5,282 nucleotides of DNA from an uncultured Oscillospiraceae bacterium (GCA_900549945.1 URQJ01000143.1:1-5282); one strand, 5' to 3'. Shown: positions 1-5,282, numbered from the stretch's first letter. Notes: a model not told the origin generated them from the letters alone. Made by a program: numbers and translations.

Positions 1-108
1 ACGCGGCGCTACCCGCGGGCAGCGTCCGTCGCGCGGATCGAGGCGATCCGCGCGTGGCGCGCCGCCGGAAAGACCATCCCGGAGATTCACAGCCTGCTCG
101 GAATGTAA
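1..108 (+). CDS. C-terminal fragment of a MerR-like helix-turn-helix protein (5' end outside window)
   Basis: An open frame runs from the first base to a TAA at 106-108 and encodes 35 residues. The codons mostly end in G or C, as in the neighbouring genes, which supports real coding. The peptide starts TRRYPRAASVARI and continues through AWRAAGKTIPEI to end in SLLGM. The pattern of an arginine-tyrosine pair, then a helix, then 'R..G.(S/T)(I/L).EI..LL' resembles the second half of a MerR-type winged helix-turn-helix DNA-binding domain. The protein ends right after this motif, so any effector domain would have to lie upstream, outside the window. Alternatives are the HTH end of a recombinase or a small excisionase-like protein. 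The gene converges on the cell-wall operon. The reading frame is fairly secure; the family call is tentative. Confidence 0.5.
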   Translation, partial: TRRYPRAASVARIEAIRAWRAAGKTIPEIHSLLGM

Positions 109-140
109 AAGAATGTGAAAAAATAGAATGTGAATGAAAA
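101..140 (+). repeat. short imperfect GAATGT repeats
   Basis: GAATGT occurs at 101, 111 and 126, each followed by an A-rich run. The first two copies form a near-perfect 10-bp tandem (GAATGTAAAA, then GAATGTGAAA). The first copy contains the stop codon of the plus-strand gene. This looks like small-scale slippage in the 3' end of that gene; no function is evident. Confidence 0.4.
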
Positions 141-174
141 AGCGGAGGGGAACCGGCCGGTTCCCCTCCGCTTT
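139..174. terminator. perfect 36-bp palindrome, probable bidirectional terminator
   Basis: Positions 139-154 and 159-174 are fully complementary. They form a 16-bp stem, rich in GC at its core, closed by a GGCC loop. The stem begins with AAA and ends with TTT. On the minus strand the exit side reads TTTTT then CATTCA, giving a reasonable U tract. The hairpin lies about 78 nt past the stop of the penicillin-binding protein gene. On the plus strand it lies 30 nt past the stop of the partial HTH gene, but there only three T residues follow. It most likely terminates the minus-strand cell-wall operon and may also stop plus-strand transcription. Confidence 0.85.
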
Positions 175-251
175 ATTCGGTTGTGCCCGCCCGGCGGGGA
201 CTCTGCGTGCCGGGCGTCTTTTCGTATGTTTTGTATGGTCCCGCCGTCTGG

Positions 252-1583
252 TTACGCGCTGAGCGCGTTCAGCGCGGCGGCGATGACCTGCCCGGCGGTA
301 TAAAGGCCGGATTCGCCCTCCCGCACGCAGATGGCAAAGGCGTAGGGGGCGGCGGGGTCGTCCGAGAAGCCGACGATCCAGCAGTTCGGGTTCTGGCCGT
401 CCAGCTCGGCGGTGCCGGTCTTTGCGCAGACCGTGTAGCCGCCGAACATCCCGTCGCCGTAGTAGTTCGCGACGTTGCTGCGCATCATCGTATGGAGCGC
501 CGCGGCGGTTGTGCCGTCAGTCAGCGTGTATTTTGTGCCGGTGCCGCTGCCCATGAGGTACGGCTCCGGCGTGGAGCCGCCGTTCGCGATCGCGCCCATC
601 AGAAGCGCCATGTGGTAGGGGTTCGCCATGACCTCCGCCTGGCCGACCGACGACCAGGCGAGATCGAGATCGCTCGCGCTGCTGAGGTCGATCTCGCTCG
701 CGTTCGTCTCGACCGAATCGAAGCGGAACGTCTCGCCGAAGCCCATTTCCTCGGCTTTCTCCTGCAATGCGTCCGCGCCGATGTCCAGCGCGAGCTTCGC
801 GAAATAGATGTTGCACGAGTGGCCGAGCGCTTCCTCAAGCGTTAGCTCGCCGTGGTAGTCGAGGCAGGTGATCTGACTGCTGCCGACCGGATACGTCTCC
901 TCGCAGGTATACGTGCGGGTGTCCCAGTCCGAGAGGGCGTCCATTGCCGCGGCGGCGGTGACGATCTTGAAAATAGAGCCCGGCGTGTAGCTGGAGGAGA
1001 GCGTATGATCGACGAAAACGCCGTTGTATTCTTCGTTTTCGGAGAGATCCTCCGGCACGTTCATCGGGTCGTATGTCGGCGCGCTGATCTTCACGAGCAC
1101 CTCGCCGGTCTCGTAGTTGTAGAGGAAGGCCGAGCCGTCGCGCCCGCCGAAGGCGTTGAAGGCCGCGGCGTTCGCATCTGCGTCGATCGTCAGCCGGATA
1201 TCGGCGCCGAACCCGGAGAAAATCGTGTCGTTCAGCCCGGTGATCGGGTTGTAGCCGATCAGCTTCGAGCGGTGCACGGCCTGCACGGCGGTGCCGATGT
1301 AGCCGCTGGAATCGCCGATCGTGTGCAGCAGGGAGCGGCGCACGCTTTCGCTTTCGGCGTAGGTGCGCGCGCCGTCCTCAGTTTTGGCGAGGATCATGCC
1401 GTCGCGGTCGGTGATGGTGCCGGCGGAGAGCGTGGCGTCCTCCGCATAGATGTAGCCGTTATACGGCTGCGCGACCCAGTCGGAGCCGTTTATGGCGAGC
1501 ATCACGAGAAAATAGGCGAGCCCGCCCAGAAAAATGAACAGCAGAATGTAGAGCACAAAGGAACGAAAGCCGGTCGTTTTCAT
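252..1583 (-). CDS. class B penicillin-binding protein (peptidoglycan D,D-transpeptidase, PbpA/PBP2/FtsI family)
   Basis: This 443-residue protein crosslinks peptidoglycan stem peptides on the outer face of the membrane. Residues 1-7 are a short cytoplasmic stub and about 8-32 form a single membrane anchor. The TITDRDGMILA segment at 56-66 matches the conserved N-terminal element of class B enzymes (usually RGxIxDRxG; the arginine is replaced here). The transpeptidase domain covers about 145-443. Its three catalytic motifs are intact: SIFK (Ser203 nucleophile, Lys206), SCN (256-258) and KTG (388-390). Two cysteines at 227 and 240 sit where related proteins carry a conserved pair. At 443 residues it is shorter than typical PBP2 or FtsI (about 550-700) and closer to the compact PbpA type. 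Its ATG overlaps the TGA of the SEDS gene, and AAAGGAGG lies 10 nt upstream at 1594-1601. It is the natural transpeptidase partner of that SEDS glycosyltransferase. Division, elongation and sporulation roles cannot be told apart from sequence. Confidence 0.95.
   Translation of the reverse strand: MKTTGFRSFVLYILLFIFLGGLAYFLVMLAINGSDWVAQPYNGYIYAEDATLSAGTITDRDGMILAKTEDGARTYAESESVRRSLLHTIGDSSGYIGTAVQAVHRSKLIGYNPITGLNDTIFSGFGADIRLTIDADANAAAFNAFGGRDGSAFLYNYETGEVLVKISAPTYDPMNVPEDLSENEEYNGVFVDHTLSSSYTPGSIFKIVTAAAAMDALSDWDTRTYTCEETYPVGSSQITCLDYHGELTLEEALGHSCNIYFAKLALDIGADALQEKAEEMGFGETFRFDSVETNASEIDLSSASDLDLAWSSVGQAEVMANPYHMALLMGAIANGGSTPEPYLMGSGTGTKYTLTDGTTAAALHTMMRSNVANYYGDGMFGGYTVCAKTGTAELDGQNPNCWIVGFSDDPAAPYAFAICVREGESGLYTAGQVIAAALNALSA
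1580..1583 (-). other. ATGA stop/start overlap coupling the SEDS and PBP genes
   Basis: The TGA stop of the SEDS gene (1582-1580) shares two bases with the ATG start of the PBP gene (1583-1581). The PBP gene also has its own strong Shine-Dalgarno sequence inside the end of the SEDS gene at 1594-1601. This arrangement typically gives coupled translation and near-stoichiometric amounts of two subunits that work as a complex. Confidence 0.9.
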
Positions 1584-3535
1584 CGGCGGTCATCCTCCTT
1601 TCGGGGCATATGCCGGCCCGCGCCGGGCGAGAGCTTTTCCTCGGGGATATGCACCTCCATGCGGCGGGAGCGGTTTGTCCCATCTGCGCGGTGCTGAGGC
1701 TGCGCGCTTCTGCCGGCGGCCGCGCCGCGCGTGCGCACGGGGATGTCCGCCGTGTCGTCCTCCGCGCTGCCGCGCCGCACAGCCTTTACGGGCTCGGGCA
1801 TCTGCATGTAGCTGTTTTCAACGCCCGGGCGGCGGCGCCCGCCGCGCTTTGCTGCGTAGGTGCGCTCGTCCGAGGCTTTGAGAAACGCCATCAGGCCCCA
1901 TGTGGAGAGAATGCTCGAGCCACCCGAGCTGATGAACGGCAGCGTGACGCCGGTAAACGGCAGCACGTCGGTCGGACCAAAGACATTGAGGCAGGTCTGA
2001 AAGAGCAGCATGCCGGCCGTGGCGCAGGCGGCGATCGCGTAAAACGTGGAGCGGCTGCGCGTCACGTCGCTGCGCGCGTAGAGGATGAACATCGCGATGC
2101 CCGCGAGCACGACGAGCCCCATAAAGAGCCCCTGCTCCTCGCAGAGCATGCCGAAAACGAGGTCGCTGTCAGAGGCGGGCATGTATTTCAGGTAGCCGTT
2201 GCCGATGCCCGTGCCGAACAGGCCGCCGCTCGCGATATAGGTCAGCGTGCGCGTCTGCTGGTAGCCGAGGTCGTTCGGGGATTCCCACACGTGCAGCCAG
2301 CCGGCGAAGCGCTGCGTCACGTGCGGCAGAAACTGCACGATCAGGAAAACGCCGAAGCACGCCGCCGCGAGGATCAGGAAGATCGTGCGGAAGCTGCCCG
2401 AGCGCATGAAGGCGATGATGAGGAAGGTGGCGAAGAAGATCAGCGCCGTGCCAAAATCCTTCATCAGGAACAGGCAGCCGAGGCACGCGCCGGCAAACAC
2501 GATGAATTCCGTGATGTTCTTTTTCGTTTGCAGGTGATCGAGCGTGGAGGCGCCGACAAAGATGAACGCGATCTTGATCAGCTCGGAGGGCTGGATGCTG
2601 ACCGGGCCGATGATGATCCAGTTCTTCGAGCCGTAGATCTCCGTGCCGAGCAGAAGGTTCAGCGCAAAGAGCAGCAGCGCGCCGATCGCGATGTAAAGCC
2701 GCACCTTCGTCACGCGCTCGAGGTCGCTCATAAACCAGACGAGGAAGCAGAATAGGAACACGCCGATCAGCATCGCGATAATCTGCGTCTTGACGGCGTC
2801 CAGCCCCTGCCCGCTTAAAAGCAGAATGCCGATGCTGCTCAGCAGAATCGCCACGGTTTCGATCTCGAAGCTGACGCGCTTTAAAATGCGGCGCGAGAAG
2901 AAGTAAAGCGCCCAGCCCGTGAGGAACAAAATGCCGAACGGCGCGACCGGAAACAGCCGGAATTCGCCGGTGCCGAGCATGAGCTGCATCGTCATCGAGA
3001 GCTGCACCAGCGTGACGCACAGCATCAGCCGGAACGGGGAGGCGGCCTCCTTCGAGAAGCCGGTGAAGATATTGCGCTTTTTCTTCGGCGTGTCGTCGGC
3101 GTTGCGCAGAATCAGCGTTGTTCCGCCCATCGAGAATTTGTCGCCGATTTCGATCAGCGCCGGCTCCGTGATCTCCCGGCCGCGCACACGCGTGCCAAGG
3201 TGCGAGCCGGTGTCGCAGACAAACCAGCCCTCCTCGCGGCGCATCAGCACTGCGTGGTCGCGCGAGACGGATTCATCCGGTATCTGGATGTCGCAGCTGC
3301 GGCTGCGGCCGATCGAGTTTTCCCAGTACAGCACGGGGAAGTGCGTGCCGGTCGCCGCATCCTCCAGCATGATGACCGGGTCCTTGCGGCGCTGGCCCTT
3401 TTTGAAGGAGGTGTACGAGCGCCAGATGACGTACAGTGCGATGATCGGCGTGACGGCCCTCACCGCGAGCAGAAACGTCGATAAAAGGCTGGAGTTCAAC
3501 ACGCGCACGAGAATGCTTTGTATCGTTTCGAGCAT
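1580..3535 (-). CDS. FHA domain-SEDS fusion: FtsW/RodA/SpoVE-family peptidoglycan glycosyltransferase
   Basis: This 651-residue membrane protein should polymerise lipid II into glycan strands. In order it has an N-terminal membrane helix (about 21-38) followed by a basic segment that places the next domain in the cytoplasm; an FHA domain (about 57-144) with GRS at 76-78 and SRDH at 91-94; two extra hydrophobic helices (about 167-187 and 196-214); and the canonical multi-helix SEDS core (about 224-555). SEDS signatures are WIIIGPVSIQPSEL (306-319), DFGTA (360-364), DSDLVFGMLCEEQG (456-469) and LPFISSGGSS (532-541). Asp458 aligns with the essential aspartate of RodA. The tail from 556 is basic and low complexity. 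The start at 3535 is preceded by GAGAGGAG (3542-3549), 6 nt away, and lies 14 nt after the upstream stop. The FHA domain suggests control by a Ser/Thr kinase, as known for cell-wall proteins in Actinobacteria. Whether it acts in elongation, division or sporulation is open. Confidence 0.95.
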   Translation of the reverse strand: MLETIQSILVRVLNSSLLSTFLLAVRAVTPIIALYVIWRSYTSFKKGQRRKDPVIMLEDAATGTHFPVLYWENSIGRSRSCDIQIPDESVSRDHAVLMRREEGWFVCDTGSHLGTRVRGREITEPALIEIGDKFSMGGTTLILRNADDTPKKKRNIFTGFSKEAASPFRLMLCVTLVQLSMTMQLMLGTGEFRLFPVAPFGILFLTGWALYFFSRRILKRVSFEIETVAILLSSIGILLLSGQGLDAVKTQIIAMLIGVFLFCFLVWFMSDLERVTKVRLYIAIGALLLFALNLLLGTEIYGSKNWIIIGPVSIQPSELIKIAFIFVGASTLDHLQTKKNITEFIVFAGACLGCLFLMKDFGTALIFFATFLIIAFMRSGSFRTIFLILAAACFGVFLIVQFLPHVTQRFAGWLHVWESPNDLGYQQTRTLTYIASGGLFGTGIGNGYLKYMPASDSDLVFGMLCEEQGLFMGLVVLAGIAMFILYARSDVTRSRSTFYAIAACATAGMLLFQTCLNVFGPTDVLPFTGVTLPFISSGGSSILSTWGLMAFLKASDERTYAAKRGGRRRPGVENSYMQMPEPVKAVRRGSAEDDTADIPVRTRGAAAGRSAQPQHRADGTNRSRRMEVHIPEEKLSPGAGRHMPRKEDDRR

Positions 3536-3549
3536 AAGCGGCTCCTCTC

Positions 3550-4221
3550 TCAGTCGCGGATCTCGGCGATCTCCCCGGCGCGCTTATAGATGCTGAAGCC
3601 CGGCACGAAGCCGCGCACCATCGAAAGCGGGTAGATGCGCGCGCCCCGGCCCACAACAGTGCCCGGGTTCAGAACGCTGCCGCAGCCCACCTCCACGCCG
3701 TCGCCGAGCATGGCGCCGAATTTGCGCATCGCGGTTTCCACGCGTTCGCCGTCTGCGAGGATTGTGACCGGAGAGTGGTCCTGCTTGAGGTTCGAGGTAA
3801 TCGCGCCGGCGCCGGTGTGCGCCTTGTAGCCGAGAATCGAATCGCCAATGTAGTTGTAGTGCGGGGCCTGCGCGCCGTCGAACAGAATCGCGTTTTTGAT
3901 CTCCGTCGAATTGCCGACGACGCAGCCCGCGCCGATCAGCGCGTTGCCGCGGATGAACGCGCCGGGGCGCACCTCGGTGTTCGGGCCGATGATCGCCGGG
4001 CCGGCGATGTAGATGTTCGGGTAGAGCTTCGCGCTTTTGGCGACCCAGATGTTTTCGCCGCGCAGCTCGTATTCCTCGGGGGAAAGCGTTTTGCCCAGCT
4101 CCACGATGAACGCGCCGATCAGCGGCAGTGCCTCCCACGGGTAGGTGAGGTTTTCGAGCAGCGGGCGCGCCATCGTGTTGCGCAGGTCGTACAGGTTCTG
4201 AATGGTCATATTTTCTTTCAT
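3550..4221 (-). CDS. left-handed beta-helix protein resembling the GlmU acetyltransferase domain
   Basis: This 223-residue protein has an alpha-helical N-terminal part (about 1-50) and then hexapeptide-repeat coils of a left-handed beta-helix (about 57-205). The core follows the C-terminal domain of GlmU: VRPGAFIRGNALIG (84-97), TEIKNA (106-111), HYNYIGDSILG (121-131) and GAGAITSN (137-144). Residues Arg85, Lys109, His121 and Tyr124 line up with E. coli GlmU Arg333, Lys351, His363 and Tyr366, with about six extra residues (one coil) between the first two. The GT-A uridyltransferase domain of GlmU is absent, so a pyrophosphorylase role is not supported. A sugar or sugar-nucleotide N- or O-acyltransferase role is plausible but inferred. 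The start at 4221 is chosen because AGGAGG lies 9 nt upstream and the predicted transcript starts near 4294. It is the first gene of the operon, 14 nt before the SEDS gene, which suggests a cell-wall precursor or modification role. Confidence 0.85.
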   Translation of the reverse strand: MKENMTIQNLYDLRNTMARPLLENLTYPWEALPLIGAFIVELGKTLSPEEYELRGENIWVAKSAKLYPNIYIAGPAIIGPNTEVRPGAFIRGNALIGAGCVVGNSTEIKNAILFDGAQAPHYNYIGDSILGYKAHTGAGAITSNLKQDHSPVTILADGERVETAMRKFGAMLGDGVEVGCGSVLNPGTVVGRGARIYPLSMVRGFVPGFSIYKRAGEIAEIRD

Positions 4222-4230
4222 GGTTCGGAC

Positions 4231-4236
4231 CCTCCT
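4231..4236 (-). promoter_or_regulatory. Shine-Dalgarno site that fixes the start of the beta-helix gene
   Basis: The minus strand reads ACAGGAGGG over 4238-4230, with the AGGAGG core 9 nt before the ATG at 4221-4219. The frame stays open upstream to an ATG at 4323, but that codon has no comparable site, lies inside a hairpin and is upstream of the predicted transcription start. Confidence 0.85.
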
Positions 4237-4299
4237 GTTTTCAACTGAATATGTAGATTGAATGGATGCTTTTTTACAAAACAACAAAACACCATTCTG

Positions 4300-4328
4300 A
4301 TTATAGACCAATTCCCCGCGCATTTCCA
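4300..4328 (-). promoter_or_regulatory. sigma-A-type promoter of the cell-wall operon
   Basis: On the minus strand a perfect TATAAT lies at 4305-4300. TGGAAA (four of six matches to TTGACA) lies at 4328-4323, with 17 nt between them. Transcription would begin near 4293-4295, giving a leader of about 72 nt before the beta-helix gene. The -35 element falls in the loop of the adjacent hairpin, and the downstream stem arm fills the spacer. Confidence 0.7.
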
Positions 4329-4344
4329 GTCTGCGCGGGGAATT
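4310..4344. terminator. stem-loop between the two operons, probable terminator of the CCG operon
   Basis: Positions 4310-4322 and 4332-4344 are perfectly complementary over 13 bp (AATTCCCCGCGCA and its complement), leaving a 9-nt loop at 4323-4331. It lies about 38 nt past the stop of the CCG-domain gene. The minus-strand exit reads AATT then GGTC, a weak U tract. The plus-strand exit has AATTTT, but no plus-strand gene is nearby. It is therefore either a weak minus-strand terminator or an operator-like palindrome for the promoter it overlaps. Confidence 0.5.
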
Positions 4345-4382
4345 TTAAGGGTTTGTTAATTTTTTATGGGAGGCGGTGGCGT

Positions 4383-5012
4383 TTAGAGCTTTGCCGTGCC
4401 CATCAGAAGCTCGAGCAGGTGCACGGCTTCGGCGCCGCCGGTCCGCAGCCCCTGCGTGCAGCGGTTGCAGTAGGTGACGGCGAGACGCTCGGTGATTTTT
4501 TCAGCCTGTTCGCGCATGATCGCCGTCTCGAGGGCGGCGGGCATCTCCCAGATCGGTTTGCCGCCCTGTGCCGCGACCTGTGCCCTGAGTACCGGAGATT
4601 TCGGCTCGGCATGCAGACTGCCGCAGAAATCGGCCTTTTCGCGGTTCCGCTCGAGCTCGACGACCTCGACGCGCATTTTGCGCAGCAGGCTGCGCACGGC
4701 TCCGTGAATTTCAGAGTGCGCCCGGTCGCGCCAGCAGTCCTGCAAATTTACGCACAGGCCGCTGTAGTCGGGCGGCAGAAAATCCGCGGCGCCGTCGAGG
4801 TATTCCCACAGGCTCCGCGTCTGCATATGATCCTCAAGCACCTCGCGGCAGGCCTGACAGAAATAGACGGCGGTGTCGTCTGCGGCGCGCGGCGTCTTGT
4901 CCGTGCGGCAACAGCCGGCGGTGGGCATGCGCGCCTGCATCCAGCGCCGCAGGCGCTTTGCGGCTTCGGGGCTGGCCTTTGTGAAATTGCAGCTCGGGAA
5001 GTAAATGTCCAT
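4383..5012 (-). CDS. cysteine-rich CCG-domain protein, HdrB/GlcF-like putative Fe-S protein
   Basis: This 209-residue soluble protein has ten cysteines arranged like two CCG (heterodisulfide reductase B type) domains. In the first half Cys8, Cys34-Cys35 and Cys52-x-x-Cys55 reproduce the C...CC...CxxC pattern, although CCG has become CCR and the last spacing (16 residues between Cys35 and Cys52) is short. In the second half Cys93, Phe129-Cys130-Gly and Cys182-x-x-Cys185 follow the pattern with the first cysteine of CCG replaced by Phe. Surrounding features also fit the family: LQDCWRDRAH (90-99) and VRSLL (106-110). In HdrB such domains bind non-cubane [4Fe-4S] clusters; in GlcF and LutA they serve electron transfer. 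No other Hdr or oxidase subunit is visible. The ATG is preceded by GAGGT 6 nt upstream, which overlaps the TGA of the phosphorylase gene 9 nt before, so the two are co-transcribed. The precise function is unknown. Confidence 0.75.
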   Translation of the reverse strand: MDIYFPSCNFTKASPEAAKRLRRWMQARMPTAGCCRTDKTPRAADDTAVYFCQACREVLEDHMQTRSLWEYLDGAADFLPPDYSGLCVNLQDCWRDRAHSEIHGAVRSLLRKMRVEVVELERNREKADFCGSLHAEPKSPVLRAQVAAQGGKPIWEMPAALETAIMREQAEKITERLAVTYCNRCTQGLRTGGAEAVHLLELLMGTAKL

Positions 5013-5021
5013 GGCCGCACC

Positions 5022-5282
5022 TCAAAGCTGCGCCATGTTCTGCAAGGCGCGCACGGCGATCTCCATGTACAGCGTGCCGTTGTTCGGGTCAAAGCTGCCG
5101 AGCGTGCGCCGGTCCCATTCCTCGCCCGAAAGCGAATCGGCCGCCCAGAGGAACTGCGCGAAGGGCTTGCCGCGGAATTCGGCGGCGGCCGCCATCGAGG
5201 CGCATTCCATCTCGACGACAGAGCAGCCTTGCTTCAGGCGCTTTTCCACCTTGCCGCGCGTCTCGCGGTAGGGGGCGTCGGT
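5022..5282 (-). CDS. nucleoside phosphorylase (PNP/UDP family), C-terminal fragment
   Basis: The frame is open to the right edge, so the gene continues outside the window; 86 C-terminal residues are present. It begins TDAPYRETRGKVEKR and contains VVEMECASM (22-30), the family signature whose EME binds the ribose hydroxyls in purine and uridine phosphorylases. Asp49 in WAADSL lies 23 residues after the second glutamate, the same distance as Glu181 to Asp204 (purine-binding) in E. coli PNP. This hints at purine preference, but annotated relatives are often called uridine phosphorylase-like. The enzyme would cleave nucleosides with phosphate to a base and ribose-1-phosphate in cytoplasmic salvage. 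A GTG at 5249 is an internal valine, not the start, since the conserved TDAPYRET segment lies upstream of it. The CCG-protein gene follows after 9 nt. Confidence 0.85.
   Translation of the reverse strand, partial: TDAPYRETRGKVEKRLKQGCSVVEMECASMAAAAEFRGKPFAQFLWAADSLSGEEWDRRTLGSFDPNNGTLYMEIAVRALQNMAQL

Noticed and set aside
852..1697. Plus-strand open frame (281 codons) opposite the PBP gene
   Set aside because: It is also antisense to conserved catalytic sequence. The peptide is compositionally biased with no recognisable motif, and it has no convincing ribosome binding site.
1610..2755. Long plus-strand open frame (381 codons) opposite the SEDS gene
   Set aside because: It is an antisense shadow. 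The peptide is rich in Arg, Ala, His, Asp and Glu with no domain, and the minus strand carries a well-conserved SEDS sequence. High GC content removes stops from the opposite frame.
2169..3020. Minus-strand open frame in another phase inside the SEDS gene
   Set aside because: It overlaps the conserved SEDS core out of frame, and its product is a low-complexity Arg/Ala/His-rich peptide without motifs.
3550..4221. UDP-N-acetylglucosamine pyrophosphorylase function
   Set aside because: The nucleotidyltransferase domain with its N-terminal glycine-rich motif is absent; only the acetyltransferase-like beta-helix is present.
4222..4323. Longer version of the beta-helix protein starting at an ATG at 4323
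   Set aside because: The upstream ATG lies inside a hairpin and upstream of the predicted transcription start, the extra 34 residues look non-coding, and a strong Shine-Dalgarno sequence marks 4221 instead.
4342..4370. Second minus-strand promoter with TAAAAT at 4347-4342
   Set aside because: The -10 match is five of six, but the sequence 17 nt upstream is CCCATA, with no resemblance to a -35 element, and the -10 lies within the stem arm of the hairpin.
5022..5249. Short stand-alone protein starting with GTG at 5249
   Set aside because: The frame stays open to the window edge, and the upstream residues TDAPYRETRGK belong to the conserved phosphorylase sequence, so this is the end of a larger gene.
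1..5282. CRISPR array, insertion sequence, phage genes, tRNA or rRNA
   Set aside because: I saw no spaced direct repeats, transposase or integrase sequence, terminal inverted repeats or structural RNA signatures on either strand.

Overview
The window comes from a GC-rich bacterial chromosome. Strong AGGAGG-type ribosome binding sites, short intergenic gaps and the protein families present suggest a high-GC member of the Clostridia (Oscillospiraceae-like Firmicutes). That placement is inferred from style and gene content, not from a marker gene. Five of the six genes are on the minus strand. A short 3' fragment of a plus-strand gene lies at the left edge.

Layout from left to right: (1) positions 1-108 hold the last 35 codons of a plus-strand gene with a MerR-like helix-turn-helix end. 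(2) A perfect 36-bp palindrome at 139-174 separates it from the convergent minus-strand operon and probably terminates that operon. (3) The minus-strand cell-wall operon runs from about 4294 down to 252. In transcription order it has a GlmU-C-terminal-like left-handed beta-helix protein (3550-4221), an FHA-SEDS fusion of the FtsW/RodA/SpoVE family (1580-3535), and a class B penicillin-binding protein (252-1583). The last two overlap by ATGA, so the polymerase and its cognate transpeptidase are probably translationally coupled. (4) A 161-bp intergenic region (4222-4382) holds a consensus TATAAT promoter for the operon. A 13-bp-stem hairpin overlaps that promoter and probably ends the upstream operon. 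(5) A second minus-strand operon enters from the right edge: a nucleoside phosphorylase fragment (5022-5282), then a cysteine-rich CCG-domain protein (4383-5012) starting 9 nt later.

Functionally, the three-gene operon looks like a peptidoglycan synthesis module. The SEDS protein would polymerise lipid II, the penicillin-binding protein would crosslink the strands, and the FHA domain would let a Ser/Thr kinase tune the pair through phosphothreonine binding. The beta-helix protein keeps residues matching the GlmU acetyltransferase active site but lacks the uridyltransferase domain, so its substrate is open. The second operon pairs nucleoside salvage with a small HdrB-like iron-sulfur candidate, a pairing I cannot explain. 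I see no phage, transposon, CRISPR, tRNA or rRNA features, and I found no clear new multi-gene system. The most unusual items are the CCG protein, the orphan GlmU-like protein and the hairpin/promoter overlap.
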